This document shows, piece by piece, positions 14,995 to 22,189 of a DNA stretch of 48,268 bases (positions are counted from its first letter, which is position 1; each line of letters opens with the position of its first letter). This DNA is from Streptomyces misionensis. GTDB lineage: Bacteria > Actinomycetota > Actinomycetes > Streptomycetales > Streptomycetaceae. A program made the position numbers and the translations under genes. Below the pieces are notes generated by a model. The model made no database searches and was not told the DNA's origin. It was given only the letters and a program-made list of their open reading frames with translations. The DNA lies in the NCBI RefSeq assembly GCF_007896895.1, contig NZ_VOGW01000001.1, positions 1 through 48,268 on the forward strand, given 5' to 3'.

Positions 14995-16092
14995 ATGCCC
15001 GAGGGAACCGTCACCATCGCCCTCGCCGGTGACGTCATGCTCGGCCGGGGAGTCGACCAGATCCTCCCGCACCCCGGCGACCCGGCCCTGCGCGAGGACT
15101 TCGTCCACGACGCCCGCGAGTACGTCGCCCTCGCCGAGGCCGCAAGCGGGCCCGTCCCCCGCCCGGTGGACGCCGCCTGGCCCTGGGGCGAGGCGCTGCC
15201 CGTGCTGGAGCGGGCCGCGCCGGACGTGCGCGTGCTCAACCTGGAGACCGCCGTCACCGCGGACGGCGACTTCGCCCCCGGCAAGGCCGTCCACTACCGG
15301 ATGCACCCCGCCAACCTGCCCTGCCTCACCGCCGCCCGCCCCGACGTCTGCGCCCTCGCCAACAACCACGTCCTCGACTTCGGCCGGCGCGGCCTCATCC
15401 AGACGCTGACCGCCCTGACGGCGGCGGGCCTGCGCACGGCCGGCGCGGGCCGCGACACCGACGCGGCCCGCCGCCCGGCCACCGTCCCGCTGCGCACGGG
15501 CGGCCGGGCCCTGGTCTTCTCCCGCGGCCTGCCCTCCAGTGGCATCCCCCACGACTGGGCCGCCACCGCCGGACGACCGGGGGTCGCCCTGCTCACCGAG
15601 GACGGGCTGCGGGACCTCGCCGACCGGGTGCGCCGGCTGCGCCGCCCCGGCGACCTGGTCGTCGTCTCCGTCCACTGGGGCCCCAACTGGGGCTACGCCG
15701 TCTCCCCCGCCGAGAGGCGCCTCGCCCACGCGCTCGTCGACGCGGGCGCCGACATCGTCCACGGACACTCCTCCCACCACCCGCGCCCCCTGGAGATCCA
15801 CCGCGGCCGACTCGTCCTCTACGGCTGCGGCGACCTCGTGGACGACTACGAGGGCATCGGCGGCTACGAGCGCTACCGCGACGACCTCCGGCTGCTCCAC
15901 CTGGCCTCGCTCGACGCCGCCACCGGCCACCTGACCGGCCTGCGGCTCGTGCCCTTCCAGGCCCGCCGGATGCGTCTGGAGACCGCCTCCGCCGAGGACA
16001 CCACCTGGCTGTGCGCCACCCTCGCCCCCCGCGCCCGGGGCGCGCGCGTCGAGGAGACGGCCGACGGCACCCTCGCCGTACGGGCCCTCTAG
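14995..16092 (+). CDS. CapA-family metallophosphatase-like protein
   Basis: 365-residue CapA/PGA_cap domain protein. Landmarks are VTIALAGDVMLGRGVD at the N-terminus (metal Asp), VLNLETAVT, CALANNHVLDFG (Asn-His metal pair), VVVSVHWGPNWGY (His) and DIVHGHSSHHPRPLEI, the calcineurin-like metal ligands in order. The family is named after poly-gamma-glutamate synthesis CapA but has many uncharacterised members. No signal peptide or transmembrane helix is seen at this start, so it may be cytoplasmic. ATG 14995 is 19 bases after the fusion gene and completes a three-gene operon. A CapA gene (Rv0574c) also lies in the mycobacterial DosR block. Its TAG stop is within the CTAG at the left edge of a MITE. 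Confidence 0.88.
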   Translation: MPEGTVTIALAGDVMLGRGVDQILPHPGDPALREDFVHDAREYVALAEAASGPVPRPVDAAWPWGEALPVLERAAPDVRVLNLETAVTADGDFAPGKAVHYRMHPANLPCLTAARPDVCALANNHVLDFGRRGLIQTLTALTAAGLRTAGAGRDTDAARRPATVPLRTGGRALVFSRGLPSSGIPHDWAATAGRPGVALLTEDGLRDLADRVRRLRRPGDLVVVSVHWGPNWGYAVSPAERRLAHALVDAGADIVHGHSSHHPRPLEIHRGRLVLYGCGDLVDDYEGIGGYERYRDDLRLLHLASLDAATGHLTGLRLVPFQARRMRLETASAEDTTWLCATLAPRARGARVEETADGTLAVRAL

Positions 16093-16260
16093 TGCTGTGG
16101 CTGGGAGGGTTTGCCGGGAAGCTCGCGGCGTCCGGTGCGGTGCATCGCAAGGCGGAGCATCACCCGCGTACCGGATGGATGTACTCGGGGGATGCGACAA
16201 CGCGGCGAGGTGCCGTGCCGGGCGTCGCGAGCCGGTGAACCCTTCCGGTCGCAGCACTAG
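16089..16260. mobile_element. MITE-like element with CTAG target duplication
   Basis: A 164-base body (16093-16256) is flanked by CTAG on both sides (16089-16092 and 16257-16260). The ends are long imperfect inverted repeats: left GTGCTGTGGCTGGGAGGG against the complement of the right end GTGCTGCGACCGGAAGGG, and similarity continues for about 55 bases with one gap, so the element could fold into a long hairpin. It carries no transposase. A 4-base CTAG duplication fits IS5-family (IS5 or IS427 group) transposition in trans. The two convergent flanking genes each take their TAG stop from one CTAG copy. It may now act as a bidirectional terminator. Confidence 0.75.
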
Positions 16261-17981
16261 CGCCCGCCCTTGCGCAGGAACCGGCGCAACCGGGTCAGCG
16301 GCCAGGTGTTGATCACCTCGTCCGGGGTCAGCCAGCCCCGCTGGGCGGTGCCGATGCCGTACCGCAGCTGCGCCAGATGCGGCACCGAGTGCGCGTCGGT
16401 GTTCACCGCGAACCGCACCCCGTGCGCCCGCGCCCGCAGGATGTCCTCGTCGCACAGGTCGAGCCGGTCCGGCTGCGCGTTCACCTCCAGCGCCGTGCCG
16501 GTGCGCGCGCAGACCGCGAACACCTCGTCCCAGTCCGCGTCCACCCCCGGCCGCCGGCCGATCAGCCGGGTGGTGGGATGCCCCAGGACGCTGACGTACG
16601 GGTTCTCACAGGCCCGCACCAGCCGCCGGGTCATCGCCGCGCGGCCCAGGTCGAAGTGCGAGTGCAGCGAGGCCACGCACAGATCGAAACCGGCCAGGAA
16701 CTCGTCGGGCCAGTCCACCTCGCCCTCCGGCCCGATGTTCAGCTCCGTGCCGTGCAGCAGCCGCATCCGGCGATGCCTGCCGTCCAGCTCCCGCAGCCGC
16801 GCCCGCTGGGCGAGGATCTTCTCGTCGGTCATCCGCTGCATGTACAGGTCCGGCGCGTGATCGGTCACCGCGTAGTACGCGTACCCGCGCCCCGCGGCCG
16901 CCTCCACCATCGCCTCCAGCGACGCCAGCCCGTCGGTGAGATCGGTGTGGGTGTGCAGATCACCGCGGACGTCCCGCTCCGTCACCACCTCGGGCAGCTC
17001 CCCGCGCAGGGCCGCCTCGATCTCCCCGCGGTCCTCGCGCAGCGTCGGCTCGATCCACGGCAGCCCCAGCCGCGCGTACACCTCCTCCTCGGTGCGCGAG
17101 GCCACCGACTCCCCGCTCTCCGAGTCGAACACGCCGTACTCCGACAGCTTCAGCCCCCGGTGCACCGCGATGGTCCGGGTACGGATGTTGTGCGCCTTGG
17201 ACCCCGTGAAGTACTGCAACCCCGCGCCCCACGACTTGGGCGGCAGCACCCGCAGATCCACCTGGAGCCCCTTGCCGGTGCGCACCGACGTCTTCTTCGT
17301 GCCCCGCGCGATCACCTCGGCGGTGCCCGGCAGCTCGCACAGCGCCTCCATGAACGGCCCCGACCTCGCCGCCGCCACCAGGACGTCCAGGTCCCCGACC
17401 GTCTCCCGCATCCGCCGCAGCGACCCCGCGTAGGCACACCGCCGGCAGCCGGCCACCCCGGACAGCGCGGCGATGATCTCCTCGGCGGTGTCCAGCGCGA
17501 GCGGCAACGGCACCCGCGCCCCCGCCTGCTGCAACAACTCGATGCCGTGCCGGATGTTGTCCTGCGTCTTCTCCCCGAACCCCTTGAGATCGGCCAGCGC
17601 GTCCGACTCGATCGCGGCGGCCAGCTCGTTCACCGACGAGATGTGCAGGTCCTCGTAGAGCCGCAGGGCCTTCTTGGGACCGAGGGTCGGGATGGTGATC
17701 AGCTCCCGCACCCCGGCCGGGATCCTGGCCCGCCGCTCCTCGACCACGGCCATCTTCCCCGTGCGCAGGTACTCGGCCACCTTGTCCGCGATCGACCGCC
17801 CCACGTTCGGGATCTCCCGCAGCCCGTCCTCGTCCAGCGTGGAGACATCGGCCGGATACCCGCCGACGGCCCGCGCCGCCTTCTCGTAGGCGCGCGCCTT
17901 GAACGCGTCGCCTCCGGTGATCGCGATGAGGTCCGCGTACTCCCGCAGCAGCGCCTCGACCTCGTCATTGGCCCGGGCCAC
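16257..17981 (-). CDS. polX: PolX-type DNA polymerase/3'-5' exonuclease (X family with PHP)
   Basis: 574-residue protein with the bacterial PolX layout. The N-terminal 8-kDa-like and helix-hairpin-helix segments (IPNVGRSIADKVAEYL, IPTLGPKKALRLYEDL, LKGFGEKTQDNI) lie in residues about 1-150. The polymerase palm has the GS motif and catalytic Asp197/Asp199 in GDLDVLV with a third in LQVDLRVL. The C-terminal PHP domain (about 335-574) starts with GDLHTHTDLTDG and continues with HGTELNIG, HSHFD, GHPTTRLI and NTDAH. It acts in base excision/gap repair. GTG 17981 is the only start before the first domain; no strong SD is visible. The stop is supplied by the right CTAG of the MITE. Confidence 0.93.
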   Translation of the reverse strand: MARANDEVEALLREYADLIAITGGDAFKARAYEKAARAVGGYPADVSTLDEDGLREIPNVGRSIADKVAEYLRTGKMAVVEERRARIPAGVRELITIPTLGPKKALRLYEDLHISSVNELAAAIESDALADLKGFGEKTQDNIRHGIELLQQAGARVPLPLALDTAEEIIAALSGVAGCRRCAYAGSLRRMRETVGDLDVLVAAARSGPFMEALCELPGTAEVIARGTKKTSVRTGKGLQVDLRVLPPKSWGAGLQYFTGSKAHNIRTRTIAVHRGLKLSEYGVFDSESGESVASRTEEEVYARLGLPWIEPTLREDRGEIEAALRGELPEVVTERDVRGDLHTHTDLTDGLASLEAMVEAAAGRGYAYYAVTDHAPDLYMQRMTDEKILAQRARLRELDGRHRRMRLLHGTELNIGPEGEVDWPDEFLAGFDLCVASLHSHFDLGRAAMTRRLVRACENPYVSVLGHPTTRLIGRRPGVDADWDEVFAVCARTGTALEVNAQPDRLDLCDEDILRARAHGVRFAVNTDAHSVPHLAQLRYGIGTAQRGWLTPDEVINTWPLTRLRRFLRKGGR

Positions 17982-18017
17982 CCATCAATTCTAGGAAGCC
18001 GCACTGGGGCACGCGAA

Positions 18018-18043
18018 AGGGCCCCTGCCGAAGCAGGGGCCCT
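18018..18043 (-). terminator. Terminator of tRNA-Leu
   Basis: Perfect 11-base stem, AGGGCCCCTGC with its complement, around the stable tetraloop CGAA (18029-18032), 4 bases beyond the tRNA 3' end in the direction of transcription. Confidence 0.85.
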
Positions 18044-18046
18044 CAC

Positions 18047-18134
18047 TGGTGTCCGAGGGGGGACTTGAACCCCCACGCCCGATAAAGGGCACTAGCACCT
18101 CAAGCTAGCGCGTCTGCCATTCCGCCACCCGGAC
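18047..18134 (-). tRNA. tRNA-Leu(GAG), CCA encoded
   Basis: On the minus strand the gene starts at 18134 and the encoded CCA lies at 18049-18047. The acceptor stem GUCCGGG pairs with CUCGGAC (one G-U). The anticodon arm is CTAGC-TTGAGGT-GCTAG, with anticodon GAG reading CUC/CUU leucine codons. A long variable arm (GTGCCCTTTATCGGGCGT) is typical of class II tRNA-Leu, and the T arm GGGGGTTCAAGTCCCCC is canonical. A strong hairpin terminator follows. tRNA-Leu genes are frequent integration sites, but no integrase or duplicated 3' end is seen nearby. Confidence 0.97.
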
Positions 18135-18347
18135 AAGGTGTCTGTCGTGCTCGGGCTTCCCTCGGTGGGGTCTCCCTCGCGGCGACGAAGGAAACATTAC
18201 CAGGCTTTCGGAGGTGGCTGATCACCCCCCGCTCCCGGCCGGTCCCGCGTGAACGGCGTGTGACGGGCCGGGACCGGTCTTGGGTCCGGGGCGGGGGCGG
18301 AGAGAGGATGAGGGGGACCACCAGCAGGGAAGTCGGGAGGAAGCAGC

Positions 18348-19673
18348 GTGAGCGAGACGGACACGGCCCAGGGCGTCACCGGCGAGGACGAGGTCGTGGA
18401 CCTCTGCCGCGAGCTGATCCGGTTCGACACCAGCAACTACGGCGACCACTCGGGCCCCGGTGAGCGCAAGGCCGCCGAGTGGGTCGCCGAGAAGCTCGCC
18501 GAGGTCGGCCTGGAGCCCAGGATCTACGAGTCGCACCCGGGCCGCGCCTCCACCGTGGCCCGCATCGCGGGGGAGGACCCGTCCCGGCCCGCCCTGCTGA
18601 TCCACGGCCACCTGGACGTCGTACCGGCCAACGCCGACGACTGGACCCACCACCCCTTCTCCGGCGAGATCGCCGACGGGTGCGTGTGGGGGCGCGGGGC
18701 GGTCGACATGAAGGACATGGACGCCATGACCCTCGCGGTCGTGCGCGACCGGCTGCGCAGCGGGCGGCGGCCCCCGCGGGACGTCGTGGTCGCCTTCCTC
18801 GCCGATGAGGAGGCGGGCGGCACCTACGGCGCCCGGTACCTGGTCGACCACCACCCCGAGCTGTTCGAGGGCGTCACCGAGGCGATCAGCGAGGTCGGCG
18901 GCTTCTCCTTCACGGTGAACGAGCAGCGCCGGCTCTACCTGATCCAGACGGCCGAGAAGGGCATGCACTGGATGAAGCTCACCGTGGCCGGCACCGCCGG
19001 GCACGGCTCCATGATCCACCGGGACAACGCCATCACCGAGCTGTCCGAGGCCGTCGCCCGGGTCGGCCGGCACACGTTCCCGGTGCGGGTCACCAAGACC
19101 ACCCGGGCCTTCCTCGACGAGCTGGGCGACGCGCTCGGCACCGAGCTGGACCCGGAGGACATGGAGGCCACCATCGCCAAGCTCGGCGGCATCGCCAAGC
19201 TGATCGGCGCGACCCTGAGCAACACCGCCAACCCCACCCAGCTGAACGCCGGCTACAAGGTCAACGTCATCCCCGGCGAGGCCACCGCGCACATCGACGG
19301 CCGCTTCCTGCCCGGCTACGAGGAGGAGTTCCTCGCCGACCTCGACCGGCTGCTCGGCCCCCACGTCCGCCGCGAGGACGTGCACGCCGACAAGGCCGTC
19401 GAGACGACCTTCGACGGCGCGCTGGTGGAGGCGATGCAGGCGGCCCTGCTGGCCGAGGACCCCGCCGCCAAGGCGATCCCGTACATGCTCTCCGGCGGCA
19501 CCGACGCCAAGTCCTTCGACGACCTCGGCATCCGCGGCTTCGGCTTCGCGCCGCTGAAGCTGCCGCCGGAGCTGGACTTCGCGGGCATGTTCCACGGCGT
19601 GGACGAGCGGGTGCCGGTGGACGGACTCCGGTTCGGCGTGCGGGTCCTCGACCGCTTCCTCGACGCCTCCTGA
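18348..19673 (+). CDS. M20-family metallopeptidase
   Basis: 441-residue zinc peptidase/amidase. The metal-binding HGHLDVVP (His88, Asp90) is followed by WGRGAVDMKDMDAM, FLADEEAGG with the catalytic base Glu, and ISEVGGF. An inserted dimerisation (lid) domain lies around 205-330 (GTAGHGSMIHRDNAI, NVIPGEATAHIDGRFLPG). The late metal His occurs in AGMFHGVDERVPVDGL. This is the complete M20 set for a dinuclear-zinc dipeptidase or acyl-amino-acid hydrolase. GTG 18348 has AGGAAG upstream. There is no signal peptide, so it is cytoplasmic. It is a single-gene unit between tRNA-Leu and chpH. Precise peptide specificity cannot be given. Confidence 0.92.
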   Translation: MSETDTAQGVTGEDEVVDLCRELIRFDTSNYGDHSGPGERKAAEWVAEKLAEVGLEPRIYESHPGRASTVARIAGEDPSRPALLIHGHLDVVPANADDWTHHPFSGEIADGCVWGRGAVDMKDMDAMTLAVVRDRLRSGRRPPRDVVVAFLADEEAGGTYGARYLVDHHPELFEGVTEAISEVGGFSFTVNEQRRLYLIQTAEKGMHWMKLTVAGTAGHGSMIHRDNAITELSEAVARVGRHTFPVRVTKTTRAFLDELGDALGTELDPEDMEATIAKLGGIAKLIGATLSNTANPTQLNAGYKVNVIPGEATAHIDGRFLPGYEEEFLADLDRLLGPHVRREDVHADKAVETTFDGALVEAMQAALLAEDPAAKAIPYMLSGGTDAKSFDDLGIRGFGFAPLKLPPELDFAGMFHGVDERVPVDGLRFGVRVLDRFLDAS

Positions 19674-19736
19674 GGCGCCCGGACATTCGGGTGCGCGTTC
19701 GAGATCGACTGAGAAGGGTGAATGCGACCATAAGCT

Positions 19737-19764
19737 CGTAGCTCCAATACTCCCTCCTCGTTAC
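19737..19764 (+). promoter_or_regulatory. BldN-type sigma promoter for chpH
   Basis: CGTAGC (19737-19742) and CGTTAC (19759-19764) are separated by exactly 16 bases. This is close to the CGTAAC-N16-CGTTGA consensus remembered for sigma-BldN, the ECF sigma factor that drives chaplin genes. It lies about 52 bases before the chpH start. Confidence 0.6.
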
Positions 19765-19815
19765 AGGTGATGCGATCCCCGCACCTTGGGATCGCCTTGC
19801 CAACGAGGAGGAACA

Positions 19816-20049
19816 ATGATCAAGAAGGTCGTCGCCGCTGCGGCTGCCACCGGTGGACTGGTTCTCGCGGGCGCGGGTCTGGCCGTGGCCGACTCCGGTG
19901 CCCAGGGCGCCGCGGTGCACTCCCCGGGTGTCGTTTCGGGCAACGTCGTCCAGGTGCCCGTGCACGTCCCGGTGAACGTCTGCGGCAACACGATCAACGT
20001 GATCGGGCTCCTGAACCCCGCCTTCGGCAACACCTGCGTCAACAGCTGA
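19816..20049 (+). CDS. chpH: Short chaplin ChpH
   Basis: 77-residue secreted hydrophobic protein. A Sec signal peptide (MIKKVVAAAAATGGLVLAGAGLAVA) ends near Ala25, leaving one chaplin domain: GVVSGNVVQVPVHVPVNVCGNTINVIGLLNPAFGNTC, with the two conserved cysteines that form a disulfide and the NNS-type C-terminus. Chaplins assemble into amyloid fibrils on aerial hyphae and spores and lower surface tension at the air-water interface. A short chaplin directly before a long, sortase-anchored one is the chpH-chpC arrangement of S. coelicolor. ATG 19816 follows GAGGAGGAAC; the in-frame ATG 19786 would add residues before the signal peptide and was rejected. Expression is expected in development under BldN. 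Confidence 0.95.
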   Translation: MIKKVVAAAAATGGLVLAGAGLAVADSGAQGAAVHSPGVVSGNVVQVPVHVPVNVCGNTINVIGLLNPAFGNTCVNS

Positions 20050-20100
20050 CGCCGGCTCCCCGAGGGGCCATCCACCCCGAGGGGACGCCATGTGCGAGCC

Positions 20101-20137
20101 GTCGGCCTCGGAACGCGCGATGCGCTCCGAGGCCGAC
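20101..20137 (+). terminator. Hairpin between chpH and chpC
   Basis: A perfect 12-base stem, GTCGGCCTCGGA (20101-20112) with its complement at 20126-20137, and a 13-base loop, followed by CGGCCTTTT. It lies 52 bases after the chpH stop and 52 before the chpC start. It could end chpH transcription, or stabilise a chpH mRNA 3' end if the genes are cotranscribed. Confidence 0.65.
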
Positions 20138-20188
20138 CGGCCTTTTCCAGACAGTGAAGGCAAAGCGAAGGCAGGGGGGTACGCACCA

Positions 20189-21001
20189 ATGCGACAAAGC
20201 ACCCGTAAGGGTCTGATGACCATGGCGGCGGCGGCCGGGGTGATCGCCGCCGCGACCGGCGCGGCACACGCGGACGCGGGCGCGTCCGGCGCCGCGGCCG
20301 GCTCACCCGGCGTTCTGTCCGGCAACACCGTGCAGGTGCCGGTGCACGCGCCGGTGAACGTCTGCGGCAACACCGTCAACGTCGTCGGGCTCCTCAACCC
20401 GGCGATGGGCAACGCCTGCGCCAACTCCGGCGGCGGTCAGGGAGGTCAGGGTCACGGCGGCTCCGGAGGCTCGGGGGGCGCGCACGCGGGCGGACACACC
20501 ACGGGCTCGCCGGGCGTGGGATCGGGCAACACCGTCCAGGTGCCGATCGACGTCCCGGTGAACGTCTGCGGCAACAGCGTCGATGTCGTCGGGGTGGGCA
20601 ATCCCGCCCTGGGCAACGACTGCGCCAACGGCGGCGGAAGCCACACCACCCCGCCGAGCCACCCGGGCCACCCCGGTCACCCGGGCCACCCCGGTCACCC
20701 GGGCCACCCCGGTCATCCGAGTCACCCCGGTCATCCGAGTCACCCCGGTCACCCGAGTCACCCCGGCCAGCCGGGCCACCCGGGGACGCCGCACCAGCCG
20801 GGCACCCCGCAGCACCCGGGAACTCCGGCCACCCCGCCCGCCCACCAGGCGCACACCCCCCAGGGGTCCGCCGCGTCCCTGACCACGGGTGAGCTCGCGC
20901 ACACCGGCAGCGAGCTGCCGCTGGGTGTCGCGCTGTCGGCCGGCGCGGGGGCGCTGCTCGCGGGTGCGGTGATGTACCGCAGGGCGCGGGCCAGGGTCTA
21001 G
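20189..21001 (+). CDS. chpC: Long chaplin ChpC with sortase anchor
   Basis: 270-residue cell-wall-anchored chaplin. Signal peptide residues about 1-30 (MTMAAAAGVIAAATGAAHA at the end). The first chaplin domain is at about 35-78 (SGNTVQVPVHAPVNVCGNTVNVVGLLNPAMGNAC), then a Gly-rich linker, and a second domain at about 108-150 with the same cysteine pair. A Pro-His-Gly tract (about residues 157-200) and a Pro/Thr/Gln-rich spacer come next. The C-terminus is a sorting signal: LAHTG, a hydrophobic helix and RRARARV. Sortases would cut LAxTG between Thr and Gly and attach the protein to peptidoglycan, giving an anchor for short chaplins. ATG 20189 precedes the signal peptide; ATG 20216 is an alternative. 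Confidence 0.95.
   Translation: MRQSTRKGLMTMAAAAGVIAAATGAAHADAGASGAAAGSPGVLSGNTVQVPVHAPVNVCGNTVNVVGLLNPAMGNACANSGGGQGGQGHGGSGGSGGAHAGGHTTGSPGVGSGNTVQVPIDVPVNVCGNSVDVVGVGNPALGNDCANGGGSHTTPPSHPGHPGHPGHPGHPGHPGHPSHPGHPSHPGHPSHPGQPGHPGTPHQPGTPQHPGTPATPPAHQAHTPQGSAASLTTGELAHTGSELPLGVALSAGAGALLAGAVMYRRARARV
20660..20787 (+). repeat. His-Pro-Gly coding repeat in chpC
   Basis: About fourteen 9-base units of the form CAYCCSGGY/AGY coding HPG or HPS lie between the second chaplin domain and the spacer. Adjacent units are nearly identical and include 18-base higher-order copies, so the copy number is likely to vary between strains. Confidence 0.85.
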
Positions 21002-21045
21002 GACCGGACGCCGGGGAAGCGGTCGATCACGCCCTGACGGACGGT

Positions 21046-21093
21046 GGGGACGGAGCGGGCCGGGCCGTGTACCGGCGGGCCCGCTCCGTCCCC
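21046..21093. terminator. Terminator after chpC
   Basis: A perfect 16-base stem (21046-21061 with 21078-21093) and a 16-base loop, 45 bases after the chpC stop. It lies between chpC and the convergent DUF5703 gene, so it can serve both. Confidence 0.85.
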
Positions 21094-21122
21094 ATGTCCC
21101 CGACGTGCTCGGCGTTTTCGTC

Positions 21123-21311
21123 TCACCATGTGGCCCGCACCTGACGGATGATCCGCCGCCGCAACCGCACCCTGCGGCTGCCGTCGCGCAGCAGGCTCAG
21201 TCGGTCCAACTCCCAGTGTCCGTACTCGGCATGGTCCGTCAGCAGACGCGTGGCCTCCTTGCGGGAGACCCCGCGAGGCACGTACACGTCGACAAATTCG
21301 TATTCCGGCAT
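21123..21311 (-). CDS. Small DUF5703-like basic protein
   Basis: 62-residue protein: an N-terminal MPEYEFVDVYVPRGVSRKEATRLLTDHAEYGHWELDRLSLL segment, then a strongly basic tail RDGSRRVRLRRRIIRQVRATW. The length and the EYEFVDVYVPRGVSRKEA start match, as I recall it, the DUF5703 family of actinobacteria. No function is known. The beta-rich start and Arg-rich end suggest nucleic-acid or membrane contact, which is speculation. ATG 21311 lies 47 bases from the divergent gene at 21359, so the two share a promoter region. Confidence 0.8.
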   Translation of the reverse strand: MPEYEFVDVYVPRGVSRKEATRLLTDHAEYGHWELDRLSLLRDGSRRVRLRRRIIRQVRATW

Positions 21312-21358
21312 CGCATCTATTGTGCGGGCTGGTGCCCGGTACGGATAGCGTCTGCACT

Positions 21359-22129
21359 ATGTCTGATGCTGCGCAGCCCACCGCTGCCGAGGTACGCGCC
21401 GCCGCCGAGGCGGTCAAGACCGCGCTCGACCGTCACCTGGCGGAGGTCGAACGCAGGTCCGGAGACGACGACCCCGCCGTCTTCGAGGCGTTCAACCAGC
21501 TGGCCGCGGCCGCCGAGGCGTACGACGAGCTGCTGTACGACCGCTACGACGAGGTCACCCCCTTCGAGATCCCGGGTGCCGACGAGACGCTGCCGCCGTA
21601 CGCCGGCCCCGAGGAACCCCATGCGATCAGCGTGCTGATCCGCCGCGACTACACCGTGGCGGAGCCCCAGCGGCTGCTGGCCCAGGCCGAGCGCGTCGAG
21701 GCCGCGGACCACGAGGACGTCACCGGCGTGGACGAGGACGCGGCCGGCACCGTCCCCGGGGCGCTGGGGCTGCTCTTCGGCGAGTTCGAACCGGACGAGA
21801 TCGCCTCCCGGCACAAGGAGTTCGGCCTGGAGGAGGGCGACTCCACGCTCTGGGTCACCGCCGCCGAGGAGGCCCCGGAGGCCGGGGAGTGGCTGGAGGC
21901 CCCGTTCGAGCACATCGACCCGCAGGCGGTGGTGTGCCGGTTCGACGTCAGCGCGGTGTTCGACGACGAGGAGGACGACGACCCCGCCGACGCGGACGAG
22001 GACGACATCGAGTTCGTCGACGACGACCTGGACGAGCACGACGAGCCTGACGAGCACGACGAGGACGACGAGGACGAGGGCGGCGAGCGGTCCCGGCCCG
22101 GGGGCCGGGTCCGGGGCGCCGGGAGGTGA
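21359..22129 (+). CDS. Conserved acidic protein, unknown function
   Basis: 256-residue soluble protein. Residues about 1-85 are helical (AAQPTAAEVRAAAEAVKTALDRHLAEVERRSGDDDPAVFEAFNQLAAAAEAYDELLYDRYDEVTPFEIP). Residues about 85-205 form a mixed domain with HAISVLIRRDYTVAEPQRLL and GALGLLFGEFEPDEIASRHKEFGLEEGDSTLWVTA. The last 50 residues are an Asp/Glu-rich tail (DDEEDDDPADADEDDIEFVDDDLDE) ending in Arg/Gly. No enzyme motif was recognised. ATG 21359 lies 7 bases after TAGCGT (21346-21351), with no SD, so a leaderless start is likely. It is divergent from the DUF5703 gene. Confidence 0.8.
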   Translation: MSDAAQPTAAEVRAAAEAVKTALDRHLAEVERRSGDDDPAVFEAFNQLAAAAEAYDELLYDRYDEVTPFEIPGADETLPPYAGPEEPHAISVLIRRDYTVAEPQRLLAQAERVEAADHEDVTGVDEDAAGTVPGALGLLFGEFEPDEIASRHKEFGLEEGDSTLWVTAAEEAPEAGEWLEAPFEHIDPQAVVCRFDVSAVFDDEEDDDPADADEDDIEFVDDDLDEHDEPDEHDEDDEDEGGERSRPGGRVRGAGR

Positions 22130-22135
22130 GCGGGG

Positions 22136-22174
22136 CGGTGGTGCCGTAGCGGCCCGGCCGGTACGGCACCACCG
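22136..22174. terminator. Bidirectional terminator
   Basis: A perfect 13-base stem, CGGTGGTGCCGTA (22136-22148) with 22162-22174, and a 13-base loop, between the convergent acidic-protein gene and the RecD-like gene. Confidence 0.85.
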
Positions 22175-22189
22175 GACCCCGTCCGTCGG

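Noticed and set aside
18018..18134. Integration site of an integrative element at tRNA-Leu
   Set aside because: There is no integrase, no duplicated tRNA 3' end and no composition change beside the tRNA; the hairpin next to it is the tRNA terminator.
20660..20787. CRISPR-like regularly spaced repeat
   Set aside because: The repeats are contiguous 9-base coding units without spacers and encode HPG in chpC.
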